DNA of 64,000 nucleotides. It comes from Gordius sp. MW1 (taxonomy: Eukaryota; Nematomorpha; Gordioida; Gordea; Gordiidae). Made by a program: the position numbers and the translations under genes. Positions 37,536 through 52,300 of this stretch are shown here, piece by piece (position 1 is the stretch's first letter; each line of letters opens with the position of its first letter). The notes under the pieces are model-generated. The model was not told the DNA's origin, searched no databases, and saw nothing but the letters and a program-made list of their open reading frames with translations. The DNA is taken from contig OZ038528.1 in NCBI GenBank assembly GCA_964036665.1, positions 11,662,501 through 11,726,500 on the forward strand, given 5' to 3'.

Positions 37536-38310
37536 AAAAATTAAGCACTCACGTTGCGATACAACAAACTACAACAATAAAACGTTGTCTTTTGTCAAAA
37601 TGATAGTTCTCGCAGCTTAAAACCTCTTTTCGGAAGTCAATCGATGATAATAGGATTCTCAAATTGGCCTACTTTTATATATTTTTTCATGCTCTTTCAC
37701 ATAGAATCGAAAAAAATAAATATTTTTACCTCAAAATTTTTCACATATTTTTCTTTCAACCGTATTCATCCGATGAAAGTTGTCGTTTTCAGACGTTATT
37801 TCCATGATAAAAAGTAAAAATTTATCAGAATCAGAAAACTATTACTTTGAAATCATGATCGCATAGTGCATTTTTGAAAAATTAAGCAGTTACGTTGCGA
37901 TACAACAAACTAATCGCAACAATAAAACGTTGTCTTTTGTCAAAATGATAGTTCTCGCAGCTTAAAACCTCTTTTCGGAAGTCAATCGAGGATAATAGGA
38001 TTCTCAAATTGGCTTACTTTTATATATTTTTTTATGCTCTTTCACATAGAATCGAAAAAAATAAACCTTAAAATTTTGAACCGTATTCATCCGATGAAAG
38101 TTGTCGTTTTCAGACGTGGTTTCCATGATAAAAAGTAAAAATTTATCAGAATCAGAATACTATTACTTTGAAATCATGATCGCATAGTGCATTTTTGAAA
38201 AATTAAGCACTCACGTTGCGATACAACAAACTAATCGCAACAATAAAACGTTGTCTTTTGTCAAAATGATAGTTCTCGCAGCTTAAAACCTCTTTTCGGA
38301 AGTCAATCGA
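37536..38310 (+). repeat. 3.33-kb mosaic unit, copy 2 (partial)
   Basis: Repeats the ATCGATGATAATAGG (37644) and ACGTTATTTCC (37796) monomer 3333 bp after copy 1, then the monomer reading ATAAACCTTAAAATTTTG (near 38062). The next marker, CGAGAATAATAGG at 38307, leads into the 1000-bp repeat. The shift falls from 3333 to 3325 bp across the short loss. Confidence 0.78.
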
Positions 38311-39310
38311 GAATAATAGGATTCTCAAATTGGCCTACTTTTATATATTTTTTCATGCTCTTTCACATAGAGTCAAAAAAAAATATTTTTTCCCCAAAAT
38401 TTTTCACATATTTTTCTTTGAACCGTATTCATCCGATGAAAGTTGTCGTTTTCAGACGTGGTTTCCTTGATAAAAAGTATCAGAATCAGAAAACTATTAC
38501 TTTGAAATCATGATCGCATAGTGCATTTTTGAAAAATTGAGCACTCACGTTGCGATACAACAAACTAATCGCAACAATAAAACGTTGTCTTTTGTCAAAA
38601 TGATAGTTCTCGCAGCTTAAAACCTCTTTTCGGAAGTCAATCGAGGATAATAGGATTCTCAAATTGGCTTACTTTTATATATTTTTTCATGCTCTTTCAC
38701 ATAGAATCGAAAAAAAAAATATTTTTACCTTAAAATTTTTCACATATTTTTCTTTGAACCGTATTCATCCGATGAAAGTTGTCGTTTTCATACGTGGTTT
38801 CCATGATAAAAAGTAAAAATTTATCAGAATCAGAAAACTATTACTTTGAAATCATGATCTCATAGTGCATTTTTGAAAAATTAAGCACTCACGTTGCGAT
38901 ACAACGTTGTCTTTTGTCAAAATGATAGTTCTCGCAGCTTAAAACCTCTTTTCGGAAGTCAATCGAGGATAATAGGATTCTCAAATTGGCCTACTTTTAT
39001 ATATTTTTTCATGCTCTTTCACATAGAATCAAAAAAAAAAATATTTTTAATTCAAAATTTTTCACATATTTTTCTTTGAACCGTATTCATCCGATGAAAG
39101 TTGTCGTTTTCAGACGTGGTTTCCTTGATAAAAAGTAAAAATTTATCAGAATCAGAAAACTATTACTTTAAAATCATGATCGCATAGTGCATTTTTGAAA
39201 AATTAAGCACTCACGTTGCGATACAACAAACTAATCGCAACAATAAAACGTTGTCTTTTGTCAAAATGATAGTTCTCGCAGCTTAAAACCTCTTTTCGGA
39301 AGTCAATCGA
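38311..39310 (+). repeat. Three-monomer tandem copy, 1000 bp, copy 1
   Basis: The word GAATAATAGG occurs at 38311 and 39311, exactly 1000 bp apart. The unit comprises an 8-bp-loss monomer, a full monomer and a 22-bp-deleted monomer. I see four base differences from the next copy: CATACGTGG against CAGACGTGG, GATCTCATAG against GATCGCATAG, GCACTCAC against GCATTCAC, and CTTTAAAATC against CTTTGAAATC. Confidence 0.88.
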
Positions 39311-42268
39311 GAATAATAGGATTCTCAAATTGGCCTACTTTTATATATTTTTTCATGCTCTTTCACATAGAGTCAAAAAAAAATATTTTTTCCCCAAAAT
39401 TTTTCACATATTTTTCTTTGAACCGTATTCATCCGATGAAAGTTGTCGTTTTCAGACGTGGTTTCCTTGATAAAAAGTATCAGAATCAGAAAACTATTAC
39501 TTTGAAATCATGATCGCATAGTGCATTTTTGAAAAATTGAGCACTCACGTTGCGATACAACAAACTAATCGCAACAATAAAACGTTGTCTTTTGTCAAAA
39601 TGATAGTTCTCGCAGCTTAAAACCTCTTTTCGGAAGTCAATCGAGGATAATAGGATTCTCAAATTGGCTTACTTTTATATATTTTTTCATGCTCTTTCAC
39701 ATAGAATCGAAAAAAAAAATATTTTTACCTTAAAATTTTTCACATATTTTTCTTTGAACCGTATTCATCCGATGAAAGTTGTCGTTTTCAGACGTGGTTT
39801 CCATGATAAAAAGTAAAAATTTATCAGAATCAGAAAACTATTACTTTGAAATCATGATCGCATAGTGCATTTTTGAAAAATTAAGCATTCACGTTGCGAT
39901 ACAACGTTGTCTTTTGTCAAAATGATAGTTCTCGCAGCTTAAAACCTCTTTTCGGAAGTCAATCGAGGATAATAGGATTCTCAAATTGGCCTACTTTTAT
40001 ATATTTTTTCATGCTCTTTCACATAGAATCAAAAAAAAAAATATTTTTAATTCAAAATTTTTCACATATTTTTCTTTGAACCGTATTCATCCGATGAAAG
40101 TTGTCGTTTTCAGACGTGGTTTCCTTGATAAAAAGTAAAAATTTATCAGAATCAGAAAACTATTACTTTGAAATCATGATCGCATAGTGCATTTTTGAAA
40201 AATTAAGCACTCACGTTGCGATACAACAAACTAATCGCAACAATAAAACGTTGTCTTTTGTCAAAATGATAGTTCTCGCAGCTTAAAACCTCTTTTCGGA
40301 AGTCAATAGAGGATAATAGGATTCTCAAATTGGCTTACTTTTACATATTTTTTTATGCTCTTTCACATAGAATCGAAAAAATAAATATTTTTACCTTAAA
40401 ATTTTTCACATATTTTTCTTTGAACCGTATTCATCCGATGAAAGTTGTCGTTTTCAGACGTGGTTTCCATGATAAAAAGTAAAAATTTATCAGAATCAGA
40501 AAACTATTACTTTAAAATCATGATCGCATAGTGCATTTTTGAAAAATTAAGCACTCACGTTGCGATACAACGTTGTCTTTTGTCAAAATGATAGTTCTCG
40601 CAGCTTAAAACCTCTTTTCGGAAGTCAATCGAGGATAATAGGATTCTCAAATTGGCCTACTTTTATATATTTTTTCATGCTCTTTCACATAGAATCAAAA
40701 AAAAAAAATATTTTTACCTCAAAATTTTTCACACATTTTTCTTTGAACCGTATTCATCCGATGAAAGTTGTCGTTTTCAGACGTGGGATCCTTGATAAAA
40801 AGGAAAAATTTATCAGAATCAGAAAACTATTACTTTGAAATCATGATCGCATAGTGCATATTTGAAAAATTAAGAACTCACGTTGCGATACAACAAACTA
40901 ATCGCAACAATAAAACGTTGTCTTTTGTCAAAATGATAGTTCTCGCAGCTTAAAACCTCTTTTCGGAAGTCAATCGAGGATAATAGGATTCTCAAATTGG
41001 CCTACTTTTATATATTTTTTCATGCTCTTTCACATAGAATCAAAAAAAAAATATTTTTAATTCAAAATTTTTCACATATTTTTCTTTGAACCGTATTCAT
41101 CCGATGAAAGTTGTCGTTTTCAGACGTGGTTTCCTTGATAAAAAGTAAAAATTTATCAGAATCAGAAAACTATTACTTTGAAATCATGATCGCATAGTGC
41201 ATTTTTGAAAAATTAAGCACTCACGTTGCGATACAACAAACTAATCGCAACAATAAAACGTTGTCTTTTGTCAAAATGATAGTTCTCGCAGCTTAAAACC
41301 TTTTTTTCGGAAGTCAATCGAGGATAATAGGATTCTCAAATTGGCTTACTTTTATATATTTTTTCATGCTCTTTCACATAGAATCGAAAAAAATAAATAT
41401 TTTTACCTTAAAATATTTCACATATTTTTCTTTGAACCGTATTCATCCGATGAAAGTTGTCGTTTTCAGACGTGGTTTCCATAATAAAAAGTAAAAATTT
41501 ATCAGAATCAGAAAACTATTACTTTGAAATCATGATCGCATAGTGCATTTTTGAAAAATTAAGCACTCACGTTGCGATACAACAAACTAATCGCAACAAT
41601 AAAACGTTGTCTTTTGTCAAAATGATAGTTCTCGCAGCTTAAAACCTCTTTTCGGAAGTCAATCGAGGATAATAGGATTCTCAAATTGGCTTACTTTTAT
41701 ATATTTTTTCATGCTCTTTCACATAGAATCGAAAAAAAAAATATTTTTACCTCAAAATTTTTCACATATTTTTCTTTGAACCGTATTCATCCGAAGAAAG
41801 TTGTCGTTTTCAGACGTGGTTTCCATGATAAAAAGTAAAAATTTATCAGAATCAGAAAACTATTACTTTGAAATCATGATCGCATAGTGCATTTTTAAAA
41901 ATTAAGCCCTCACGTTGCGATACAACAAACTAATCGCAACAATAAAACGTTGTCTTTTGTCAAAATGATAGTTCTCGCAGCTTAAAACCTCTTTTCGGAA
42001 GTCAATCGAGGATAATAGGATTCTCAAATTGGCTTACTTTTATATATTTTTTTATGCTCTTTCACATAGAATCGAAAAAAATAAATATTTTTACCTTAAA
42101 ATTTTTCACATATTTTTCTTTGAACCGTATTCATCCGATGAAAGTTGTCGTTTTCAGACGTGGTTTCCATGATAAAAAGTAAAAATTTATCAGAATCAGA
42201 AAACTATTACTTTGAAATCATGATCGCATAGTGCGTTTTTGAAAAATTAAGCACTCACGTTGCGATAC

Positions 42269-42290
42269 AACGTTGTCTTTTGTCAAAATG
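42269..42290. other. Palindromic deletion junction of the short monomer variant (reference copy)
   Basis: In short monomers the sequence reads GCGATACAACGTTGTC. The 22 bases between ACAAC and GTTGT in full monomers are absent, leaving the perfect palindrome ACAACGTTGT. The deleted interval is bounded by the microhomology AAC. I count about 30 such junctions: near 10749, 13131, 13797, 17173, 19874, 22257, 22923, 35583, 36249, 38903, 39903, 40569, 42269, 42929, 43937, 44260, 45268, 45591, 45914, 46915, 47581, 49282, 49942, 50950, 51273, 52281, 52604, 52927, 57038 and 63905. None lies left of 10.7 kb. Confidence 0.9.
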
Positions 42291-42919
42291 ATAGTTCTCG
42301 CAGCTTAAAACCTCTTTTCGGAAGTCAATCGAGGATAATAGGATTCTCAAATTGGCCTACGTTTATATATTTTTTCATGCTCTTTCACATAGAATCAAAA
42401 AAAAATATTTTTACCTCAAAATTTTTCACACATTTTTCTTTGAACCGTATTCATCCGATGAAAGTTGTCGTTTTCCGACGTGGTTTCCATGATAAAAAGT
42501 AAAAATTTATCAGAATCAGAAAACTGTTACTTTGAAATCATGATCGCATAGTTTTGAAAAATTAAGCACTCACGTTGCGATACAACAAACTAATCGCAAC
42601 AATAAAACGTTGTCTTTTGTCAAAATGATAGTTCTCGCAGCTTAAAACCTCTTTTCGGAAGTCAATCGAGGATAATAGGATTCTCAAATTGGCTTACTTT
42701 TATATATTTTTTTATGCTCTTTCACATAGAATCGAAAACAATAAATATTTTTACCTTAAAATTTTTCACATATTTTTCTTTGAACCGTATTCATCCGATG
42801 AAAGTTGTTGTTTTCAGACGTGGTTTCCATGATAAAAAGTAAAAATTTATCAGAATCAGAAAACTATTACTTTGAAATCATGATCGCATAGTGCATTTTT
42901 GAAAAATTAAGCACTCACG

Positions 42920-45581
42920 TTGCGATACAACGTTGTCTTTTGTCAAAATGATAGTTCTCGCAGCTTAAAACCTCTTTTCGGAAGTCAATCGAGGATAATA
43001 GGATTCTCAAATTGGCCTACTTTTATATATTTTTTCATGCTCTTTCACATAGAATCAAAAAAAAATATTTTTACCTCAAAATTTTCACACATTTTTCTTT
43101 GAACCGTATTCATCCGATGAAAGTTGTCATTTTCAGACGTGGTTTCCTTGATAAAAAGTAAAAATTTATCAGAATCAGAAAACTATAACTTTGAATTCAT
43201 GATTGCATAGTGCATTTTTGAAAAATTAAGCACTCACGTTGCGATACAACAAACTAATCGCAACAATAAAACGTTGTCTTTTGTCAAAATGATAGTTCTC
43301 GCAGCTTAAAACCTCTTTTCGGAAGTCAATCGAGGATAATAGGATTCTCAAATTGGCTTACTTTTATATATTTTTTCATGCTCTTTCACATAGAATCGAA
43401 AAAAAAAATATTTTTACCTCAAAATTTTTCACATATTTTTCTTTGAACCGTATTCATCCGAAGAAAGTTGTCGTTTTCAGACGTGGTTTCCATGATAAAA
43501 AGTAAAAATTTATCAGAATCAGAAAACTATTACTTTGAAATCTTGATCGCATAGTGCATTTTTGAAAAATTAAGCACTCACGTTGCTATACAACAAACTA
43601 ATCGCAACAATAAAACGTTGTCTTTTGTCAAAATGATAGTTCTCGCAGCTTAAAACCTCTTTTCGGAAGTCAATCGAGGATAATAGGATTCTCAAATTGG
43701 CTTACTTTTATATATTTTTTTATGCTCTTTCACATAGAATCGAAAAAAATAAATATTTTTACCTTAAAATTTTTCACATATTTTTCTTTGAACCGTATTC
43801 ATCCGATGAAAGTTGTCGTTTTCAGACGTGGTTTCCATGATAAAAAGTAAAAATTTATCAGAATCAGAAAACTATTACTTTGAAATCATGATCGCATAGT
43901 GCGTTTTTGAAAAATTAAGCACTCACGTTGCGATACAACGTTGTCTTTTGTCAAAATGATAGTTCTCGCAGCTTAAAACCTCTTTTCGGAAGTCAATCGA
44001 GGATAATAGGATTCTCAAATTGGCTTACTTTTATATATTTTTTTATGCTCTTTCACATAGAATCGAAAACAATAAATATTTTTACCTTAAAATTTTTCAC
44101 ATATTTTTCTTTGAACCGTATTCATCCGATGAAAGTTGTTGTTTTCAGACGTGGTTTCCATGATAAAAAGTAAAAATTTATCAGAATCAGAAAACTATTA
44201 CTTTGAAATCATGATCGCATAGTGCATTTTTGAAAAATTAAGCACTCACGTTGCGATACAACGTTGTCTTTTGTCAAAATGATAGTTCTCGCAGCTTAAA
44301 ACCTCTTTTCGGAAGTCAATCGAGGATAATAGGATTCTCAAATTGGCCTACTTTTATATATTTTTTCATGCTCTTTCACATAGAATCAAAAAAAAATATT
44401 TTTACCTCAAAATTTTCACACATTTTTCTTTGAACCGTATTCATCCGATGAAAGTTGTCGTTTTCAGACGTGGTTTCCTTGATAAAAAGTAAAAATTTAT
44501 CAGAATCAGAAAACTATTACTTTGAATTCATGATTGCATAGTGCATTTTTGAAAAATTAAGCACTCACGTTGCGATACAACAAACTAATCGCAACAATAA
44601 AACGTTGTCTTTTGTCAAAATGATAGTTCTCGCAGCTTAAAACCTCTTTTCGGAAGTCAATCGAGGATAATAGGATTCTCAAATTGGCTTACTTTTATAT
44701 ATTTTTTCATGCTCTTTCACATAGAATCGAAAAAAAAAATATTTTTACCTCAAAATTTTTCACATATTTTTCTTTGAACCGTATTCATCCGAAGAAAGTT
44801 GTCGTTTTCAGACGTGGTTTCCATGATAAAAAGTAAAAATTTATCAGAATCAGAAAATTATTACTTTGAAATCTTGATCGCATAGTGCATTTTTGAAAAA
44901 TTAAGCACTCACGTTGCTATACAACAAACTAATCGCAACAATAAAACGTTGTCTTTTGTCAAAATGATAGTTCTCGCAGCTTAAAACCTCTTTTCGGAAG
45001 TCAATCGAGGATAATAGGATTCTCAAATTGGCTTACTTTTATATATTTTTTTATGCTCTTTCACATAGAATCGAAAAAAATAAATATTTTTACCTTAAAA
45101 TTTTTCACATATTTTTCTTTGAACCGTATTCATCCGATGAAAGTTGTCGTTTTCAGACGTGGTTTCCATGATAAAAAGTAAAAATTTATCAGAATCAGAA
45201 AACTATTACTTTGAAATCATGATCGCATAGTGCGTTTTTGAAAAATTAAGCACTCACGTTGCGATACAACGTTGTCTTTTGTCAAAATGATAGTTCTCGC
45301 AGCTTAAAACCTCTTTTCGGAAGTCAATCGAGGATAATAGGATTCTCAAATTGGCTTACTTTTATATATTTTTTTATGCTCTTTCACATAGAATCGAAAA
45401 AAATAAATATTTTTACCTTAAAATTTTTCACATATTTTTCTTTGAACCGTATTCATCCGATGAAAGTTGTCGTTTTCAGACGTGGTTTCCATGATAAAAA
45501 GTAAAAATTTATCAGAATCAGAAAACTATTACTTTGAAATCATGATCGCATAGTGCGTTTTTGAAAAATTAAGCACTCACG
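42920..45581 (+). repeat. 1331-bp four-monomer HOR inside the 7-kb unit (two copies)
   Basis: Start words at 42920 and 44251, and again at 43928 and 45259, are 1331 bp apart. The unit holds a 22-bp-deleted CCTAC monomer, a GAAGAAAG monomer with GAAATCTTGATCG, a full GCTTAC monomer with GTGCGTTTTTG and a 22-bp-deleted GCTTAC monomer. The same pair is seen 7013 bp downstream (49933 and 51264), so this duplication came before the 7-kb duplication. Confidence 0.9.
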
Positions 45582-46227
45582 TTGCGATACAACGTTGTCT
45601 TTTGTCAAAATGATAGTTCTCGCAGCTTAAAACCTCTTTTCGGAAGTCAATCGAGGATAATAGGATTCTCAAATTGGCTTACTTTTATATATTTTTTTAT
45701 GCTCTTTCACATAGAATCGAAAAAAATAAATATTTTTACCTTAAAATTTTTCACATATTTTTCTTTGAACCGTATTCATCCGATGAAAGTTGTCGTTTTC
45801 AGACGTGGTTTCCATGATAAAAAGTAAAAATTTATCAGAATCAGAAAACTATTACTTTGAAATCATGATCGCATAGTGCGTTTTTGAAAAATTAAGCACT
45901 CACGTTGCGATACAACGTTGTCTTTTGTCAAAATGATAGTTCTCGCAGATTAAAACCTCTTTTCGGAAGTCAATCGAGGATAATAGGATTCTCAAATTGG
46001 CCTACTTTTATATATTTTTTCATGCTCTTTCACATAGAATCAAAAAAAATAAATATTTTTACCTTAAAATTTTTCACATATTTTTCTTTGAACCGTATTC
46101 ATCCGATGAAAGTTGTCGTTTTCAGACGTGGTTTCCATGATAAAAAGTAAAAATTTATCAGAATCAGAAAACTATTACTTTGAAATCATGATCGCATAGT
46201 GCGTTTTTGAAAAATTAAGCACTCACG
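45259..46227 (+). repeat. Run of three 323-bp monomers, first copy
   Basis: Three 22-bp-deleted monomers in direct tandem (45259, 45582 and 45905), all with GTGCGTTTTTG. The first two are almost identical. Elsewhere short monomers generally alternate with full ones, so this is single-monomer amplification inside a higher-order context. The third has CTCGCAGATT in place of CTCGCAGCTT. Confidence 0.9.
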
Positions 46228-46322
46228 TTGCGATACAACAAACTAATCGCAACAATAAAACGTTGTCTTTTGTCAAAATGATAGTTCTCGCAGCTTAAAA
46301 CCTCTTTTCGGAAGTCAATCGA

Positions 46323-49300
46323 GAATAATAGGATTCTCAAATTGGCCTACTTTTATATATTTTTTCATGCTCTTTCACATAGAGTCAAAAAAAAATATTT
46401 TTTCCCCAAAATTTTTCACATATTTTTCTTTGAACCGTATTCATCCGATGAAAGTTGTCGTTTTCAGACGTGGTTTCCTTGATAAAAAGTATCAGAATCA
46501 GAAAACTATTACTTTGAAATCATGATCGCATAGTGCATTTTTGAAAAATTGAGCACTCACGTTGCGATACAACAAACTAATCGCAACAATAAAACGTTGT
46601 CTTTTGTCAAAATGATAGTTCTCGCAGCTTAAAACCTCTTTTCGGAAGTCAATCGAGGATAATAGGATTCTCAAATTGGCTTACTTTTATATATTTTTTC
46701 ATGCTCTTTCACATAGAATCGAAAAAAAAAATATTTTTACCTTAAAATTTTTCACATATTTTTCTTTGAACCGTATTCATCCGATGAAAGTTGTCGTTTT
46801 CAGACGTGGTTTCCATGATAAAAAGTAAAAATTTATCAGAATCAGAAAACTATTACTTTGAAATCATGATCGCATAGTGCATTTTTGAAAAATTAAGCAT
46901 TCACGTTGCGATACAACGTTGTCTTTTGTCAAAATGATAGTTCTCGCAGCTTAAAACCTCTTTTCGGAAGTCAATCGAGGATAATAGGATTCTCAAATTG
47001 GCCTACTTTTATATATTTTTTCATGCTCTTTCACATAGAATCAAAAAAAAAAATATTTTTAATTCAAAATTTTTCACATATTTTTCTTTGAACCGTATTC
47101 ATCCGATGAAAGTTGTCGTTTTCAGACGTGGTTTCCTTGATAAAAAGTAAAAATTTATCAGAATCAGAAAACTATTACTTTGAAATCATGATCGCATAGT
47201 GCATTTTTGAAAAATTAAGCACTCACGTTGCGATACAACAAACTAATCGCAACAATAAAACGTTGTCTTTTGTCAAAATGATAGTTCTCGCAGCTTAAAA
47301 CCTCTTTTCGGAAGTCAATAGAGGATAATAGGATTCTCAAATTGGCTTACTTTTACATATTTTTTTATGCTCTTTCACATAGAATCGAAAAAATAAATAT
47401 TTTTACCTTAAAATTTTTCACATATTTTTCTTTGAACCGTATTCATCCGATGAAAGTTGTCGTTTTCAGACGTGGTTTCCATGATAAAAAGTAAAAATTT
47501 ATCAGAATCAGAAAACTATTACTTTAAAATCATGATCGCATAGTGCATTTTTGAAAAATTAAGCACTCACGTTGCGATACAACGTTGTCTTTTGTCAAAA
47601 TGATAGTTCTCGCAGCTTAAAACCTCTTTTCGGAAGTCAATCGAGGATAATAGGATTCTCAAATTGGCCTACTTTTATATATTTTTTCATGCTCTTTCAC
47701 ATAGAATCAAAAAAAAAAAATATTTTTACCTCAAAATTTTTCACACATTTTTCTTTGAACCGTATTCATCCGATGAAAGTTGTCGTTTTCAGACGTGGGA
47801 TCCTTGATAAAAAGGAAAAATTTATCAGAATCAGAAAACTATTACTTTGAAATCATGATCGCATAGTGCATATTTGAAAAATTAAGAACTCACGTTGCGA
47901 TACAACAAACTAATCGCAACAATAAAACGTTGTCTTTTGTCAAAATGATAGTTCTCGCAGCTTAAAACCTCTTTTCGGAAGTCAATCGAGGATAATAGGA
48001 TTCTCAAATTGGCCTACTTTTATATATTTTTTCATGCTCTTTCACATAGAATCAAAAAAAAAATATTTTTAATTCAAAATTTTTCACATATTTTTCTTTG
48101 AACCGTATTCATCCGATGAAAGTTGTCGTTTTCAGACGTGGTTTCCTTGATAAAAAGTAAAAATTTATCAGAATCAGAAAACTATTACTTTGAAATCATG
48201 ATCGCATAGTGCATTTTTGAAAAATTAAGCACTCACGTTGCGATACAACAAACTAATCGCAACAATAAAACGTTGTCTTTTGTCAAAATGATAGTTCTCG
48301 CAGCTTAAAACCGTTTTTTCGGAAGTCAATCGAGGATAATAGGATTCTCAAATTGGCTTACTTTTATATATTTTTTCATGCTCTTTCACATAGAATCGAA
48401 AAAAATAAATATTTTTACCTTAAAATATTTCACATATTTTTCTTTGAACCGTATTCATCCGATGAAAGTTGTCGTTTTCAGACGTGGTTTCCATAATAAA
48501 AAGTAAAAATTTATCAGAATCAGAAAACTATTACTTTGAAATCATGATCGCATAGTGCATTTTTGAAAAATTAAGCACTCACGTTGCGATACAACAAACT
48601 AATCGCAACAATAAAACGTTGTCTTTTGTCAAAATGATAGTTCTCGCAGCTTAAAACCTCTTTTCGGAAGTCAATCGAGGATAATAGGATTCTCAAATTG
48701 GCTTACTTTTATATATTTTTTCATGCTCTTTCACATAGAATCGAAAAAAAAAAATATTTTTACCTCAAAATTTTTCACATATTTTTCTTTGAACCGTATT
48801 CATCCGAAGAAAGTTGTCGTTTTCAGACGTGGTTTCCATGATAAAAAGTAAAAATTTATCAGAATCAGAAAACTATTACTTTGAAATCATGATCGCATAG
48901 TGCATTTTTAAAAATTAAGCCCTCACGTTGCGATACAACAAACTAATCGCAACAATAAAACGTTGTCTTTTGTCAAAATGATAGTTCTCGCAGCTTAAAA
49001 CCTCTTTTCGGAAGTCAATCGAGGATAATAGGATTCTCAAATTGGCTTACTTTTATATATTTTTTTATGCTCTTTCACATAGAATCGAAAAAAATAAATA
49101 TTTTTACCTTAAAATTTTTCACATATTTTTCTTTGAACCGTATTCATCCGATGAAAGTTGTCGTTTTCAGACGTGGTTTCCATGATAAAAAGTAAAAATT
49201 TATCAGAATCAGAAAACTATTACTTTGAAATCATGATCGCATAGTGCGTTTTTGAAAAATTAAGCACTCACGTTGCGATACAACGTTGTCTTTTGTCAAA

Positions 49301-52300
49301 ATGATAGTTCTCGCAGCTTAAAACCTCTTTTCGGAAGTCAATCGAGGATAATAGGATTCTCAAATTGGCCTACGTTTATATATTTTTTCATGCTCTTTCA
49401 CATAGAATCAAAAAAAAATATTTTTACCTCAAAATTTTTCACACATTTTTCTTTGAACCGTATTCATCCGATGAAAGTTGTCGTTTTCCGACGTGGTTTC
49501 CATGATAAAAAGTAAAAATTTATCAGAATCAGAAAACTGTTACTTTGAAATCATGATCGCATAGTTTTGAAAAATTAAGCACTTACGTTGCGATACAACA
49601 AACTAATCGCAACAATAAAACGTTGTCTTTTGTCAAAATGATAGTTCTCGCAGCTTAAAACCTCTTTTCGGAAGTCAATCGAGGATAATAGGATTCTCAA
49701 ATTGGCTTACTTTTATATATTTTTTTATGCTCTTTCACATAGAATCGAAAACAATAAATATTTTTACCTTAAAATTTTTCACATATTTTTCTTTGAACCG
49801 TATTCATCCGATGAAAGTTGTTGTTTTCAGACGTGGTTTCCATGATAAAAAGTAAAAATTTATCAGAATCAGAAAACTATTACTTTGAAATCATGATCGC
49901 ATAGTGCATTTTTGAAAAATTAAGCACTCACGTTGCGATACAACGTTGTCTTTTGTCAAAATGATAGTTCTCGCAGCTTAAAACCTCTTTTCGGAAGTCA
50001 ATCGAGGATAATAGGATTCTCAAATTGGCCTACTTTTATATATTTTTTCATGCTCTTTCACATAGAATCAAAAAAAAATATTTTTACCTCAAAATTTTCA
50101 CACATTTTTCTTTGAACCGTATTCATCCGATGAAAGTTGTCATTTTCAGACGTGGTTTCCTTGATAAAAAGTAAAAATTTATCAGAATCAGAAAACTATA
50201 ACTTTGAATTCATGATTGCATAGTGCATTTTTGAAAAATTAAGCACTCACGTTGCGATACAACAAACTAATCGCAACAATAAAACGTTGTCTTTTGTCAA
50301 AATGATAGTTCTCGCAGCTTAAAACCTCTTTTCGGAAGTCAATCGAGGATAATAGGATTCTCAAATTGGCTTACTTTTATATATTTTTTCATGCTCTTTC
50401 ACATAGAATCGAAAAAAAAAATATTTTTACCTCAAAATTTTTCACATATTTTTCTTTGAACCGTATTCATCCGAAGAAAGTTGTCGTTTTCAGACGTGGT
50501 TTCCATGATAAAAAGTAAAAATTTATCAGAATCAGAAAACTATTACTTTGAAATCTTGATCGCATAGTGCATTTTTGAAAAATTAAGCACTCACGTTGCT
50601 ATACAACAAACTAATCGCAACAATAAAACGTTGTCTTTTGTCAAAATGATAGTTCTCGCAGCTTAAAACCTCTTTTCGGAAGTCAATCGAGGATAATAGG
50701 ATTCTCAAATTGGCTTACTTTTATATATTTTTTTATGCTCTTTCACATAGAATCGAAAAAAATAAATATTTTTACCTTAAAATTTTTCACATATTTTTCT
50801 TTGAACCGTATTCATCCGATGAAAGTTGTCGTTTTCAGACGTGGTTTCCATGATAAAAAGTAAAAATTTATCAGAATCAGAAAACTATTACTTTGAAATC
50901 ATGATCGCATAGTGCGTTTTTGAAAAATTAAGCACTCACGTTGCGATACAACGTTGTCTTTTGTCAAAATGATAGTTCTCGCAGCTTAAAACCTCTTTTC
51001 GGAAGTCAATCGAGGATAATAGGATTCTCAAATTGGCTTACTTTTATATATTTTTTTATGCTCTTTCACATAGAATCGAAAACAATAAATATTTTTACCT
51101 TAAAATTTTTCACATATTTTTCTTTGAACCGTATTCATCCGATGAAAGTTGTTGTTTTCAGACGTGGTTTCCATGATAAAAAGTAAAAATTTATCAGAAT
51201 CAGAAAACTATTACTTTGAAATCATGATCGCATAGTGCATTTTTGAAAAATTAAGCACTCACGTTGCGATACAACGTTGTCTTTTGTCAAAATGATAGTT
51301 CTCGCAGCTTAAAACCTCTTTTCGGAAGTCAATCGAGGATAATAGGATTCTCAAATTGGCCTACTTTTATATATTTTTTCATGCTCTTTCACATAGAATC
51401 AAAAAAAAATATTTTTACCTCAAAATTTTCACACATTTTTCTTTGAACCGTATTCATCCGATGAAAGTTGTCGTTTTCAGACGTGGTTTCCTTGATAAAA
51501 AGTAAAAATTTATCAGAATCAGAAAACTATTACTTTGAATTCATGATTGCATAGTGCATTTTTGAAAAATTAAGCACTCACGTTGCGATACAACAAACTA
51601 ATCGCAACAATAAAACGTTGTCTTTTGTCAAAATGATAGTTCTCGCAGCTTAAAACCTCTTTTCGGAAGTCAATCGAGGATAATAGGATTCTCAAATTGG
51701 CTTACTTTTATATATTTTTTCATGCTCTTTCACATAGAATCGAAAAAAAAAATATTTTTACCTCAAAATTTTTCACATATTTTTCTTTGAACCGTATTCA
51801 TCCGAAGAAAGTTGTCGTTTTCAGACGTGGTTTCCATGATAAAAAGTAAAAATTTATCAGAATCAGAAAATTATTACTTTGAAATCTTGATCGCATAGTG
51901 CATTTTTGAAAAATTAAGCACTCACGTTGCTATACAACAAACTAATCGCAACAATAAAACGTTGTCTTTTGTCAAAATGATAGTTCTCGCAGCTTAAAAC
52001 CTCTTTTCGGAAGTCAATCGAGGATAATAGGATTCTCAAATTGGCTTACTTTTATATATTTTTTTATGCTCTTTCACATAGAATCGAAAAAAATAAATAT
52101 TTTTACCTTAAAATTTTTCACATATTTTTCTTTGAACCGTATTCATCCGATGAAAGTTGTCGTTTTCAGACGTGGTTTCCATGATAAAAAGTAAAAATTT
52201 ATCAGAATCAGAAAACTATTACTTTGAAATCATGATCGCATAGTGCGTTTTTGAAAAATTAAGCACTCACGTTGCGATACAACGTTGTCTTTTGTCAAAA

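Larger units (their letters stand above)
39311..46045 (+). repeat. 7-kb tandem duplication, copy 1
   Basis: About 20 monomers repeated at 46323-53058 with a shift of 7012 bp, rising to 7013 bp after one extra A in an A-tract (near 41735 against 48749). In 6.7 kb I noticed only three differences: that A, CCTTTTTTTCGG against CCGTTTTTTCGG (about 41300 and 48312), and GCACTCACG against GCACTTACG (42571 and 49584). Its first 1000 bp is the second copy of the three-monomer repeat at 38311. Rare shared markers include ACGTGGGATCC with AAAAAGGAAAAAT, CCATAATAAAAAG, GTTGCTATACAAC, GCCTACGTTTATA and CATAGTTTTGAAAAATT. Confidence 0.93.
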